From NCBI GenBank assembly GCA_046596055.1, contig JBKJNH010000296.1:1-8713 (forward strand): a DNA stretch of 8,713 nt, written 5' to 3'. A program made the position numbers and the translations under genes. Each line of letters opens with the position of its first letter. Position 1 is the first letter of the stretch. Origin of the DNA: JANPEF01 sp046596055 (GTDB lineage: Bacteria > Eisenbacteria > RBG-16-71-46 > DASYSL01). The notes below the pieces were generated by a model that saw only the letters and a list, made by a program, of their open reading frames with translations, was not told the DNA's origin and ran no database searches. This document shows, in pieces, positions 1-6,334 of this stretch.

Positions 1-1
1 G

Positions 2-847
2 GCCGGCCTCGAGAACATCCTGCGCTGGGTTTCGTTCCCGGTCGAGGAAGTCAGCCTGCGGAACCGGATCAAGAACAAGATGATCCGCCCGACCACGATC
101 CCCGACAGCCTGGAAGAGCTGGCGATCGAGCAGGCGATCGCGCGCGAGGCGCTGCGGCTGGCGTTCGAGCAGCACAAGTCGCTGGCGGTCGGGCTCAAGG
201 GCGTGCAGCAGGCACGCACCATCTCGGACACCTTCGCGCAGGACGAATCGGGCTCGACGCTGGTCAACCTCGCCGACTTGAACCTCCTGGTCGGCTCGGG
301 CGGGGTCTTGTCGCACGCTCCGCGCCGCGTCCAGTCCGCGCTCATGATGATCGACGCCTTCCTGCCCGAGTTCGTCACCGAGCTCGCGGTCGACTCGATC
401 TTCATGATGCCCCAGCTCGGCGTGCTCGCCACCGTGCACGAGGAAGCCGCGACGCAGGTGTTCGATCGCGACTGCCTCATCCGCCTCGGCAGCGTGATCG
501 CGCCCGTCGGCAACGCGAAGGACGGTGCAGCCTGCATGAAGATCCGCCTCAAGCACCCCGACGGCCGGGTCGAGGAGGCCGAGTGCCGCGCGGGCGACAT
601 GAAGCTGGTCCAGCTCCCCGCCGACGGCGAGGCGCGTCTCGAGCTCACGGTCGAGCCCGAGCGCGGATACGACATGGGGCAGGGCAAGGGCAAGCCCGTG
701 ACCGTGACCGTGCGCGGCGGCGTCGTCGGGCTCGTCCTCGACGGCCGCGGCCGCCGCCCGTTCGAACTGCCGAAGGACGACGCGAAGCGCATCGAGAAGC
801 TGCGGGGCTGGAACCGCGCTCTCGACGTGTACCCGCGCGAACTGTAG
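2..847 (+). CDS. glmL: GlmL/MutL-family ASKHA-fold ATPase, C-terminal part (5' truncated by window edge)
   Basis: The frame is open from base 2 with no start, so the N-terminal part lies upstream; 281 residues are visible. The segment VGSGGVLSHAPRR (residues about 97-109), followed by an LAVDSIFMMPQLGVL-type block (about 130-145) and the C-terminal GGVVGLVLDGRGR block, is characteristic of the GlmL/MutL family. That family is named for the protein encoded between the two subunits of clostridial adenosylcobalamin-dependent glutamate mutase. It belongs to the actin/Hsp70-like ATPase superfamily and is thought to maintain or reactivate the mutase. The GSGG turn is a likely nucleotide-binding loop by analogy with that fold. 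No mutase gene is in the window; the next gene is an uncharacterised protein 11 bases downstream, so the true partner may differ. The family call rests on remembered motifs and is fairly secure. The role in this organism is open. Confidence 0.82.
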   Translation, partial: AGLENILRWVSFPVEEVSLRNRIKNKMIRPTTIPDSLEELAIEQAIAREALRLAFEQHKSLAVGLKGVQQARTISDTFAQDESGSTLVNLADLNLLVGSGGVLSHAPRRVQSALMMIDAFLPEFVTELAVDSIFMMPQLGVLATVHEEAATQVFDRDCLIRLGSVIAPVGNAKDGAACMKIRLKHPDGRVEEAECRAGDMKLVQLPADGEARLELTVEPERGYDMGQGKGKPVTVTVRGGVVGLVLDGRGRRPFELPKDDAKRIEKLRGWNRALDVYPREL

Positions 848-858
848 GGGAGACGACC

Positions 859-1977
859 ATGGCCCACGCCTATACGCCCGGACTCCGGGTCACGCCGCAG
901 ACCATCGTCCGTCGCGAACGCCGCCTGCCGCTGAAGGGCGACGTGCTCGTCGCCGTTGGTGACCGTGTGAGCGCGATGACCGTCGTGGCGCGCACGCTGC
1001 TGCCGGGCAACGTGCAGACGGTCAACCTCGCCTCGTCCCTCGGCCTCGAGCCGTCCGACGTCGCGGGCAAGCTGGTGGTTCCGGTCGGCGGAACCGTCGC
1101 TGCCGGGCAGGTGATGGCCGCGACGAAGGCGCTGTTCGGCCTCATGAAGTCCGAGGCGAAGGCGCCGACTGCGGGGACGATCGAGAGCGTCTCGAACGTG
1201 ACGGGCCAGCTCATCCTGCGCGAGCCGCCCATCCCGGTCGAGATCGACGCGTTCCTCGCCGGCACCGTCGTCGAGGTGATCGCGGGGGAGGGTGTCGTCA
1301 TCGAGTCGCCCGCCGCATTCATCCAGGGCATCTTCGGTATCGGCGGCGAAACGCACGGAACGCTCGTCGTCGCCGTCGCCGGGCCCGACGACGAACTCAC
1401 CGTCGATCGCCTGTCGCCGGAGCTCGCGGGCAAGATCGTCGTCGGCGGCTCGTACGTGAATCACGCCGTGATCAAGGAGGCGATCCGCCTGGGCGTCCGT
1501 GGCGTCGTGGTGGGCGGGTTCGACGACCGCGACCTGCGCGATCTCCTCGGCTACGACCTGGGCGTGGCGATCACCGGGCAGGAGACGCTGGGCATCACGC
1601 TCGTGCTGACCGAGGGCTTCGGCCGGATCCGGATGGCCGAGCGCACCTTCCGGCTCCTGCAGTCGCTCGAAGGCAGCGAAGCCGCGGTCAGCGGCGCGAC
1701 GCAGATCCGCGCCGGCGTGATGCGCCCCGAGATCCTCGTGCCTCGCACGTCCGGGGCCGGGGACTCGACCGGCGAAGGCGTGACCGGCATGGACATCGGC
1801 TCGCTGCTGCGCTGCATCCGCGGCGATCACTTCGGGCGGATCGGTCGCATCACGGCGTTGCCGGCGCCGCTGCAGGAACTCGGCAGCGAGTCGCACGCCC
1901 GCGTCCTCGAGGCCGAAATCGAGGGCGTCGGACGCGTCCTCCTGCCGCGGGCGAACATCGAGTTGATCGAAGCCTGA
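859..1977 (+). CDS. Uncharacterised protein with barrel-sandwich-like N-terminus and KOW-like C-terminus, paired with GlmL-like gene
   Basis: 372 residues, probably cytoplasmic: there is no signal peptide or membrane segment. ATG 859 is chosen because AGGGGAG (846-852), overlapping the upstream stop codon, sits six bases before it; a longer in-frame opening from 583 lies inside the GlmL-like gene and is spurious. Residues 23-50 and 70-150 are rich in Val/Gly beta strands with turns such as GDRVSAM, VGGTVAAGQ and KAPTAGTIES. These resemble lipoyl/biotinyl-type barrel-sandwich repeats, but there is no modified-lysine motif. Residues 150-250 look alpha/beta (GKIVVGGSYV, then GVRGVVVGGFDDRDL). 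The C-terminus (about 322-370) has a KOW-like GRIGRITALP start and ends in a short beta region. I do not recognise a named family. The spacing implies co-transcription and coupled translation with the GlmL-like gene, so a joint function is likely. Confidence 0.8.
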   Translation: MAHAYTPGLRVTPQTIVRRERRLPLKGDVLVAVGDRVSAMTVVARTLLPGNVQTVNLASSLGLEPSDVAGKLVVPVGGTVAAGQVMAATKALFGLMKSEAKAPTAGTIESVSNVTGQLILREPPIPVEIDAFLAGTVVEVIAGEGVVIESPAAFIQGIFGIGGETHGTLVVAVAGPDDELTVDRLSPELAGKIVVGGSYVNHAVIKEAIRLGVRGVVVGGFDDRDLRDLLGYDLGVAITGQETLGITLVLTEGFGRIRMAERTFRLLQSLEGSEAAVSGATQIRAGVMRPEILVPRTSGAGDSTGEGVTGMDIGSLLRCIRGDHFGRIGRITALPAPLQELGSESHARVLEAEIEGVGRVLLPRANIELIEA

Positions 1978-2000
1978 CCTGCGCCGCGAGCAATCGGTGA

Positions 2001-2030
2001 TTGACAGGTTGCGAGACCGGTTGCTAGCGT
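2001..2030 (+). promoter_or_regulatory. Predicted sigma-70-type promoter for the membrane-module operon
   Basis: A perfect -35 hexamer TTGACA (2001-2006) is followed after 18 bases by TAGCGT (2025-2030), preceded by TGC as in an extended -10. Initiation would fall near 2037, giving a leader of about 56 bases before ATG 2093. It lies in the only sizeable gap (1978-2092) between the GlmL pair and the membrane genes. No terminator-like hairpin plus T-run is visible in the gap, so read-through from the upstream genes is also possible. A small inverted repeat (CAATC-ggt-GATTG, 1991-2003) overlaps the -35 edge and is too short to call an operator. Confidence 0.6.
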
Positions 2031-2092
2031 CCACGTGCTCAGTGCGGGAGTGCCCGACCCGCGCTCGTCCCCGTCCCGCGAGGAACCGTCGG

Positions 2093-3325
2093 ATGCCTGC
2101 CCGCGCCGCCCGCGTCACGCACTCCTGTCGCCCGCATTCCTTCCTCGACTGCATTCCACTGCTGATCCTCATCCTGGCCCTCGGCCTCGCGTCCCCGCGC
2201 GTCGCCACGGCCCAGGACTCGCTCGCCGTGGCGCCCGTCGTCGTGGCGCCCCCGGCGCCTGCGGGGAACGTGAAAGCCATGGACGTCCCGAACGACCGCG
2301 GCGACGCGCTCGAGGTGACGTGGTCGCCCTCGCCCCAGGAGACCGCGGGCGAGGGGATCGTGACGGCGTACCTGCTCGAGCGCGCTCCCGCCGCGACGGG
2401 CCCGTGGACGCGCGTCGACTCGGTCGGCGCCGGCACCCACAAGAAGACCGACACCGTGACGAGCGACACGGCGTACGTCTATCGCGTCACCGCGCTGGGC
2501 GCCGGAGGGGCGGCCACCCCGAGCGTGTCGGAACCGGCCGGAGCCCGCGCCCAGTGGTTCAACACCAACCGCGTGAGCGTGCTCCTCGCCATGCTCCTGT
2601 TCTTCGGCCTGGTCATCCTCTTCACCATCCGGGCCCAGAACGGCGAGAAGCTTTTCATCCGCCGCATCGCCGGCATCGATGCGATCGAGGAGGCCATCGG
2701 CCGGGCCACCGAAATGGGCCGCTCCGTCCTCTACGTGCCGGGCATCAACGACATCGACGACATCCAGACGATGGCCTCGCTCAACATCCTCGAGTCTGTC
2801 GCCAAGGTGACCGCGAAGTACGAGACGCCGATCATCGTCCCCTGTAATTACCCCGTGGTCATGACGCTGGCGCAGGAGATGGTGAAGAACGGCTACGTGG
2901 CGGCCGGCCGCGCTGACGGCTACGATCCCAACTCCGTGCGCTACGTGACCACCGAGCAGTTCGCCTACGTCGCGGCCATCACCGGCATCATGCTGCGCGA
3001 CAAGCCGGCCGCGAACATCTACCTGGGCTCGTTCTACGCCGAGTCGCTGCTCCTGGCCGAGACCGGGTTCTCGACCGGCGCGATCCAGATCGCCGGCACG
3101 GCGCAGGTTGCCCAGCTCCCGTTCTTCGTCGTGGCGTGCGACTACACGCTGATCGGCGAGGAACTGTACGCCGCCGGTGCGTACCTGACGCGCGAGCCCC
3201 GGCTGCTCGGTTCGCTCAAGGGCTCCGATTACATGAAGGTCGCGCTCATCGCGGCGATCGTCGTGGGCTGCGTGCTCGAGACGATCGGCATGACGTCGTT
3301 CAAGCAGTTCTTCGCCTCTCAATAG
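2093..3325 (+). CDS. FN3-domain plus DUF6754-like membrane protein
   Basis: 410 residues. ATG 2093 is preferred over an in-frame GTG at 1997: it follows an AGGA (2081-2084) with good spacing, gives a clean signal peptide (hydrophobic core about 21-33, cleavage likely after ATA at 38-40), and leaves the promoter outside the gene. Residues about 56-150 form an FN3-type beta domain (LEVTWSPSP near 73-81; SDTAYVYRVTALG near 124-136). A transmembrane helix follows at about 161-179. Residues 185-375 are a conserved alpha/beta domain with blocks such as VLYVPGINDIDDIQTM, YETPIIVPCNYPVVM and IAGTAQVAQLPFF, which I recall as DUF6754 (function unknown). A C-terminal membrane helix is at 381-398. If the signal is cleaved, the FN3 domain would be extracytoplasmic and the alpha/beta domain cytoplasmic. 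It is the first gene of the operon; no enzymatic motif is recognised. Confidence 0.83.
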   Translation: MPARAARVTHSCRPHSFLDCIPLLILILALGLASPRVATAQDSLAVAPVVVAPPAPAGNVKAMDVPNDRGDALEVTWSPSPQETAGEGIVTAYLLERAPAATGPWTRVDSVGAGTHKKTDTVTSDTAYVYRVTALGAGGAATPSVSEPAGARAQWFNTNRVSVLLAMLLFFGLVILFTIRAQNGEKLFIRRIAGIDAIEEAIGRATEMGRSVLYVPGINDIDDIQTMASLNILESVAKVTAKYETPIIVPCNYPVVMTLAQEMVKNGYVAAGRADGYDPNSVRYVTTEQFAYVAAITGIMLRDKPAANIYLGSFYAESLLLAETGFSTGAIQIAGTAQVAQLPFFVVACDYTLIGEELYAAGAYLTREPRLLGSLKGSDYMKVALIAAIVVGCVLETIGMTSFKQFFASQ

Positions 3326-3343
3326 GCGCCGGGAGAGACCGCG

Positions 3344-4000
3344 ATGATGAACCTGCTTCCCGTCGTCCTCACCGCGATCGTCGGCCTCGTGGTCATCCTG
3401 TCGTTCTTCGTGCCGCATCCGTGGATCGCGGAGCCGGCGCAGAAGCTGCAGGACTGGGCGATCGTGATCGTCGCCTCGGGCTACGTGCTGGGCGCCGCGA
3501 ACGTTTACAAGGTCAACGGCGAGTCAGCCATCAAGCGCCAGAAGGATTGGGTGTACAAGTGGATCCTGCTCGGTTCGATGACCGGCATGATGGTCGTCGG
3601 ATTCTTCTTCTCGGGCGGGACGCAGTTCCTCAACGAGGGATCGCCGTTCAAGTGGGCCTACGACTTCCTCTACGTGCCCATGCAGGCGACCATGTTCTCG
3701 CTGCTCGCCTTCTTCATCGCCTCGGCCGCGTTCCGTGCCTTCCGTATCCGCACCGTCGATGCCGCACTGCTCGCCGTCGCCGCGCTGGTCGTGATGATCG
3801 GGCGCGTGCCCCTGGGCAACCTGTTCACGGCCGGGTTCCCCGAGCCCATCCAGTTACCGACCATGGCGAACTGGCTCCTCGAGTGGCCGCAGAACGCCGC
3901 CAAGCGCGGGATCGCCATTGGCGCGGGCCTCGGCGTGATGGCCACGGGGCTCCGGATCATTCTCGGCATCGAGCGCTCGCACATGCGCGAGGAGGCCTGA
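3344..4000 (+). CDS. Uncharacterised six-TM integral membrane protein
   Basis: 218 residues with likely transmembrane segments at about 4-22, 37-54, 70-90, 108-130, 138-156 and 188-208. ATG 3344 is preceded by GGGAGAG (3331-3337); the next codon is also ATG and cannot be excluded. Loops carry conserved-looking polar or aromatic stretches (NVYKVNGESAIKRQKDW at 53-69; FPEPIQLPTMANWLLEWPQN at 165-184) that could contact partner proteins. No transporter or enzyme signature is recognised. It lies 18 bases after the DUF6754-like gene and one base before the next gene, so it almost certainly belongs to the same membrane assembly. Function is unknown. Confidence 0.82.
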   Translation: MMNLLPVVLTAIVGLVVILSFFVPHPWIAEPAQKLQDWAIVIVASGYVLGAANVYKVNGESAIKRQKDWVYKWILLGSMTGMMVVGFFFSGGTQFLNEGSPFKWAYDFLYVPMQATMFSLLAFFIASAAFRAFRIRTVDAALLAVAALVVMIGRVPLGNLFTAGFPEPIQLPTMANWLLEWPQNAAKRGIAIGAGLGVMATGLRIILGIERSHMREEA

Positions 4001-4001
4001 C

Positions 4002-4835
4002 ATGGCGTTCGGCGACACCCTCGAAAAGCTCGACCGGCGCTGGATCTTCCTGCTCGTCGCCCTGCTCGTCCTGATTCCGCTGCTGCGCCCGCTGCGCCTT
4101 CCGCTGGCCATCTCCGGGCCAGCGCGCAACTTCTACGAGGCGGTCGAGGCCGTCCCGGCCGGTTCGATCGTGGTTCTTGCCGGCGACTTCGACCCGGCCT
4201 CGGCGCCCGAACTGGTTCCCATGACCAAGTCCGCGGTCCGCCACCTGTTCCGCAAGAACGTGCGCATCATCGCGCTCGAGCTGTGGGAAGGCGGGCCGCC
4301 GCTCGTCGACGCCATCCTCCACGACGTGGGCGACGAACTGGGCAAGAAGTACGGCATCGACTACGTGAACCTCGGCTACAAGTCCGGGCGCGAAGCGGTC
4401 ATGCCGTCGTTCGGCAACTCCTTCTCCCGCACGTTTCCCAACGACTACAGCGGGACCGCGGTGTCGAAGCTGCCGCTCATGCGCGAGGCGGACACCTTCG
4501 CGCAGACGTCCCTGTTCGTGAACATCTCCGCCGGTTACCCCGGAACGAAGGAGTGGGTCCAGCAGGTGCAGGGCCGCTTCGACGTGCGGATGGTCTCGGG
4601 CTCGACGGCCGTTCAGGCGCCGGAGATCTACCCATACCTGCAGTCCGGGCAGGTGCTCGGGCTGCTCGGTGGCATGGCAGGCGCCGCCGAGTACGAGAAG
4701 TCGATCGACGTCCCCGGCGCGGCCACGAAGGGCATGGACGCCCAGTCGAGCGCGCACATGTTCATTGCGTTCCTCATCCTGCTCGGCAACGCGATCTACT
4801 TCTCGCGACGTGGCGCCACGCGGAGGTCGTCGTGA
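4002..4835 (+). CDS. Membrane-anchored alpha/beta protein, uncharacterised
   Basis: 277 residues. ATG 4002 is one base after the upstream stop and six bases after GGAGG (3991-3995), which lies inside the end of the preceding gene, indicating translational coupling. A transmembrane helix at about 14-29 is followed by an alpha/beta region (45-240) with strand-turn patterns such as AGSIVVLAGDFDP (53-65), then a helix, then VRIIALELWEGGPP (87-100), and later KYGIDYVNLGYKSG (116-129) and LFVNISAGYPGT (171-182). A second hydrophobic helix is at 251-267, followed by an Arg-rich tail (SRRGATRRSS). The layout (N-terminal helix, Rossmann-like domain, helix near the C-terminus) resembles the DUF6754-like protein two genes upstream, suggesting distant paralogy; this is inference from pattern only. 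No catalytic motif is identified. Confidence 0.82.
   Translation: MAFGDTLEKLDRRWIFLLVALLVLIPLLRPLRLPLAISGPARNFYEAVEAVPAGSIVVLAGDFDPASAPELVPMTKSAVRHLFRKNVRIIALELWEGGPPLVDAILHDVGDELGKKYGIDYVNLGYKSGREAVMPSFGNSFSRTFPNDYSGTAVSKLPLMREADTFAQTSLFVNISAGYPGTKEWVQQVQGRFDVRMVSGSTAVQAPEIYPYLQSGQVLGLLGGMAGAAEYEKSIDVPGAATKGMDAQSSAHMFIAFLILLGNAIYFSRRGATRRSS
4822..4826 (+). promoter_or_regulatory. Shine-Dalgarno site that fixes the GTG start at 4832
   Basis: GGAGG lies five bases before GTG 4832 and inside the preceding gene. The alternative ATG at 4844 would be 17 bases away, too far for normal spacing, so the GTG within the GTGA overlap is the supported start. Confidence 0.7.
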
Positions 4836-5473
4836 ATCCCTCGATGGACTTCGGCGTCTGGGTCGCGGCGGCGCTGACGCTGTTCATCTTCTCGTTCCTC
4901 TACAAGGACAACCCGTTCTACAAGTTCGCCGAACACCTCTTCGTCGGCGTCTCGGCCGGTTTCGTCGTCGTCCAGCAGTTCTGGTCGGTGCTGTGGCCGA
5001 ATCTGATCGAGCCGGCGGTCACCCGGGGCACGCCCGAGGTGTGGAAGTTCTACGTCGGCGGCCTGCTCTGCGTCCTGCTGTTTACGCGCCTGTTCCAGGG
5101 CATCTCCTGGCTGTCGCGTTATACGATCGCCGCACTCATCGGCACGTTTGCCGGGCTCAAGGTCACCGGGTTCGCCCAGGCCGAGGTCGTCGAGCAGGTG
5201 CGCGCCACCATGGTGCCGCTGTGGATCGCCTCCGATCCCGGCGCCTCGCTCAACAACCTGATCCTCGTCGTCGGCGTGATCACCACCCTCGTGTTCTTCT
5301 TCTTCTCGAAGGAGCACAAGGGCGCGATCGGGGCGACCGCCCGCGTCGGCATCTGGTACCTGATGGTTTCCTTCGGCGCCGCCTACGGCTTCACGGTCAT
5401 GTCGCGCATCTCGCTGCTCATCGGACGCCTCATGTTCCTGATGGACGACTGGCTGGGGATCGTCCGCTTCTGA
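4832..5473 (+). CDS. Uncharacterised polytopic membrane protein, second of the module
   Basis: 213 residues from a GTG start that overlaps the previous gene by four bases (GTGA), backed by a strong GGAGG five bases upstream. Probable membrane segments are at about 7-24, 34-55, 74-90, 97-112, 139-159 and 169-205 (the last may be two helices). The segment SFLYKDNPFYKFAEHLFVGV (21-40) gives a short charged/aromatic loop between the first two helices. This loosely parallels the first loop of the 218-residue membrane protein, which has SFFVPHPW at the same place. No known transporter signature is seen. It is translationally coupled to the alpha/beta protein upstream and to the lipoate-family enzyme downstream. 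A membrane-complex subunit is the natural reading; the substrate or role is unknown. Confidence 0.82.
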   Translation: MNPSMDFGVWVAAALTLFIFSFLYKDNPFYKFAEHLFVGVSAGFVVVQQFWSVLWPNLIEPAVTRGTPEVWKFYVGGLLCVLLFTRLFQGISWLSRYTIAALIGTFAGLKVTGFAQAEVVEQVRATMVPLWIASDPGASLNNLILVVGVITTLVFFFFSKEHKGAIGATARVGIWYLMVSFGAAYGFTVMSRISLLIGRLMFLMDDWLGIVRF

Positions 5474-6276
5474 ACCTCGTCTTCGACGACGTGCCGCGCC
5501 CCGGCGCGGCGCACATGGCCGCCGACGAAGGGCGCTTCGCTGCCGCTGAGGCCGCCGTCGGCTCGTCCGCCCCGCAGTTCCGCTGGTTCGCCTGGGATCG
5601 CCCCACGCTCTCGCTCGGCCGTCTCGAGTCGCCCGCCGGCTTCGCGGCCAATGCGCTCGCCGACGCCGGCATCCCGCTGGTGATCCGGCCCACCGGCGGG
5701 CGCGCGGTCCTCCACGTCGACGAGTGGACGTACGCCGCCGTAATTCCCCTCGAGCATCCGACGCTCGGCGGTTCGCTCGCCGTCTCCGCCCGGGCCCTCA
5801 CCGCGCTCGTCGCGACGGCGCTCACCGACGCATTCGGGATCGCCTGCGATCCTGCCCTTGACGCACGCACGGCCGCCGGTCCCACGGTCGCTCCCGCGAC
5901 GTGCTTCGCACGCAGTTTCGGCTACGAACTGGCGGTCGGCGGACGGAAGCTGATGGGCAGCGCGCAGCGCCGCGGGCGGCGGACGCTGCTGCAGCAGGGG
6001 AGCCTCCTGGTCGGCCCGGGCCACGAACGCATCGCCCGCCTGCTGATGGGGGCCGCGGGGGACCCGGCGCGGACCGCGCGAGCCGAGGCCGATCTGCACG
6101 CCGGAACGACGAATCTCACCGCCCTTCTGGGCCACCGTCCCGATGCGTCGGCATTCCGTGTGGCACTCGCGAGGGCGTGGCGGGAGGCGACGGCGACACG
6201 ACCCGACGTCCAGTCCTCGCAAGGTTCAGGTCAATCCCGCGCCGGAGGTCTTGACAGTCCCGGCCGACCTTCCTAA
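5470..6276 (+). CDS. Lipoate-protein ligase / octanoyltransferase (LplA/LipM) family enzyme
   Basis: 268 residues from the proposed CTG 5470. The family transfers octanoyl or lipoyl groups onto the lysine of lipoyl domains (pyruvate/2-oxoglutarate dehydrogenases, GcvH) in the cytoplasm. Visible motifs are PRPGAAHMAADEGRF (9-23), equivalent to the family N-terminal NMALDE block; IRPTGGRAVLH (72-82), the substrate-binding RR-GGG-V-H motif; and GRKLMGSAQRR (158-168) with the catalytic or adenylate-contacting Lys160. A TCF at 144-146 places Cys145 where LipM-type octanoyltransferases have their catalytic cysteine, favouring LipM-like chemistry over ATP-dependent ligation. The start is uncertain: CTG 5470 keeps the first family beta strand (LNLVFDD), forms a CTGA overlap like the GTGA junction upstream, and has GGGGA (5455-5459) before it. 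GTG 5491 and ATG 5515 are alternatives that would cut into the fold. The 3' end carries the promoter of the next gene. Confidence 0.85.
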   Translation: MNLVFDDVPRPGAAHMAADEGRFAAAEAAVGSSAPQFRWFAWDRPTLSLGRLESPAGFAANALADAGIPLVIRPTGGRAVLHVDEWTYAAVIPLEHPTLGGSLAVSARALTALVATALTDAFGIACDPALDARTAAGPTVAPATCFARSFGYELAVGGRKLMGSAQRRGRRTLLQQGSLLVGPGHERIARLLMGAAGDPARTARAEADLHAGTTNLTALLGHRPDASAFRVALARAWREATATRPDVQSSQGSGQSRAGGLDSPGRPS

Positions 6277-6279
6277 TCT
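6251..6279 (+). promoter_or_regulatory. Strong predicted sigma-70-type promoter for the ABC-transporter genes
   Basis: TTGACA (6251-6256), a 17-base spacer and TAATCT (6274-6279) make a near-consensus promoter. It lies in the last codons of the lipoate-enzyme gene, whose TAA stop is the first three bases of the -10 box. Initiation near 6286 gives a leader of about 49 bases before ATG 6335. The transporter can therefore be expressed independently of the upstream operon. Confidence 0.75.
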
Positions 6280-6295
6280 CAAGCGTCATCGTCAC

Positions 6296-6321
6296 TTGCA
6301 TTGCAAACGGCGCTCGGCGCC
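6296..6321 (+). promoter_or_regulatory. Two short inverted repeats in the transporter mRNA leader
   Basis: TTGCA-t-TGCAA (6296-6306) is an 11-base palindrome about 10-20 bases past the predicted start point, a usual place for a repressor site. GGCGC-tcg-GCGCC (6309-6321) could form a small hairpin just before the Shine-Dalgarno sequence. Both are short, and such arms arise by chance in GC-rich DNA, so a regulatory role is only a possibility. Confidence 0.25.
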
Positions 6322-6322
6322 A

Positions 6323-6330
6323 GGGGAGGA
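6323..6330 (+). promoter_or_regulatory. Shine-Dalgarno site for the substrate-binding lipoprotein
   Basis: GGGGAGGA is a near-perfect ribosome-binding site. It supports ATG 6335 (four-base gap) or the in-frame ATG 6341 (ten-base gap), and argues against the much longer opening that begins at 6143 inside the lipoate-enzyme gene. Confidence 0.7.
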
Positions 6331-6334
6331 GCGG

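Noticed and set aside
583..858. N-terminal extension of the KOW-like protein back into the GlmL-like gene
   Set aside because: The extension is Arg/Ala-rich frame-shadow sequence. ATG 859 has a strong Shine-Dalgarno.
1978..2000. Possible terminator between the GlmL pair and the membrane operon
   Set aside because: Only a 5-bp inverted repeat with a 3-base loop (1991-2003) is present and there is no T-run. It is too weak to call.
1997..2092. Upstream GTG start for the FN3/DUF6754-like protein
   Set aside because: It would put the promoter inside the gene and bury the signal peptide about 50 residues in. ATG 2093 gives normal signal-peptide placement.
2039..3418. A 459-codon open frame on the minus strand opposite the DUF6754-like gene
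   Set aside because: It is highly charged low-complexity sequence (RR, GG, DD, HH runs), with no motif, and is antisense to a gene with signal peptide, FN3 domain and membrane helices.
6143..6334. Upstream ATG start for the substrate-binding protein
   Set aside because: It overlaps the lipoate-enzyme gene, precedes the promoter and is Arg/His-rich. The lipoprotein signal starts properly at 6335.
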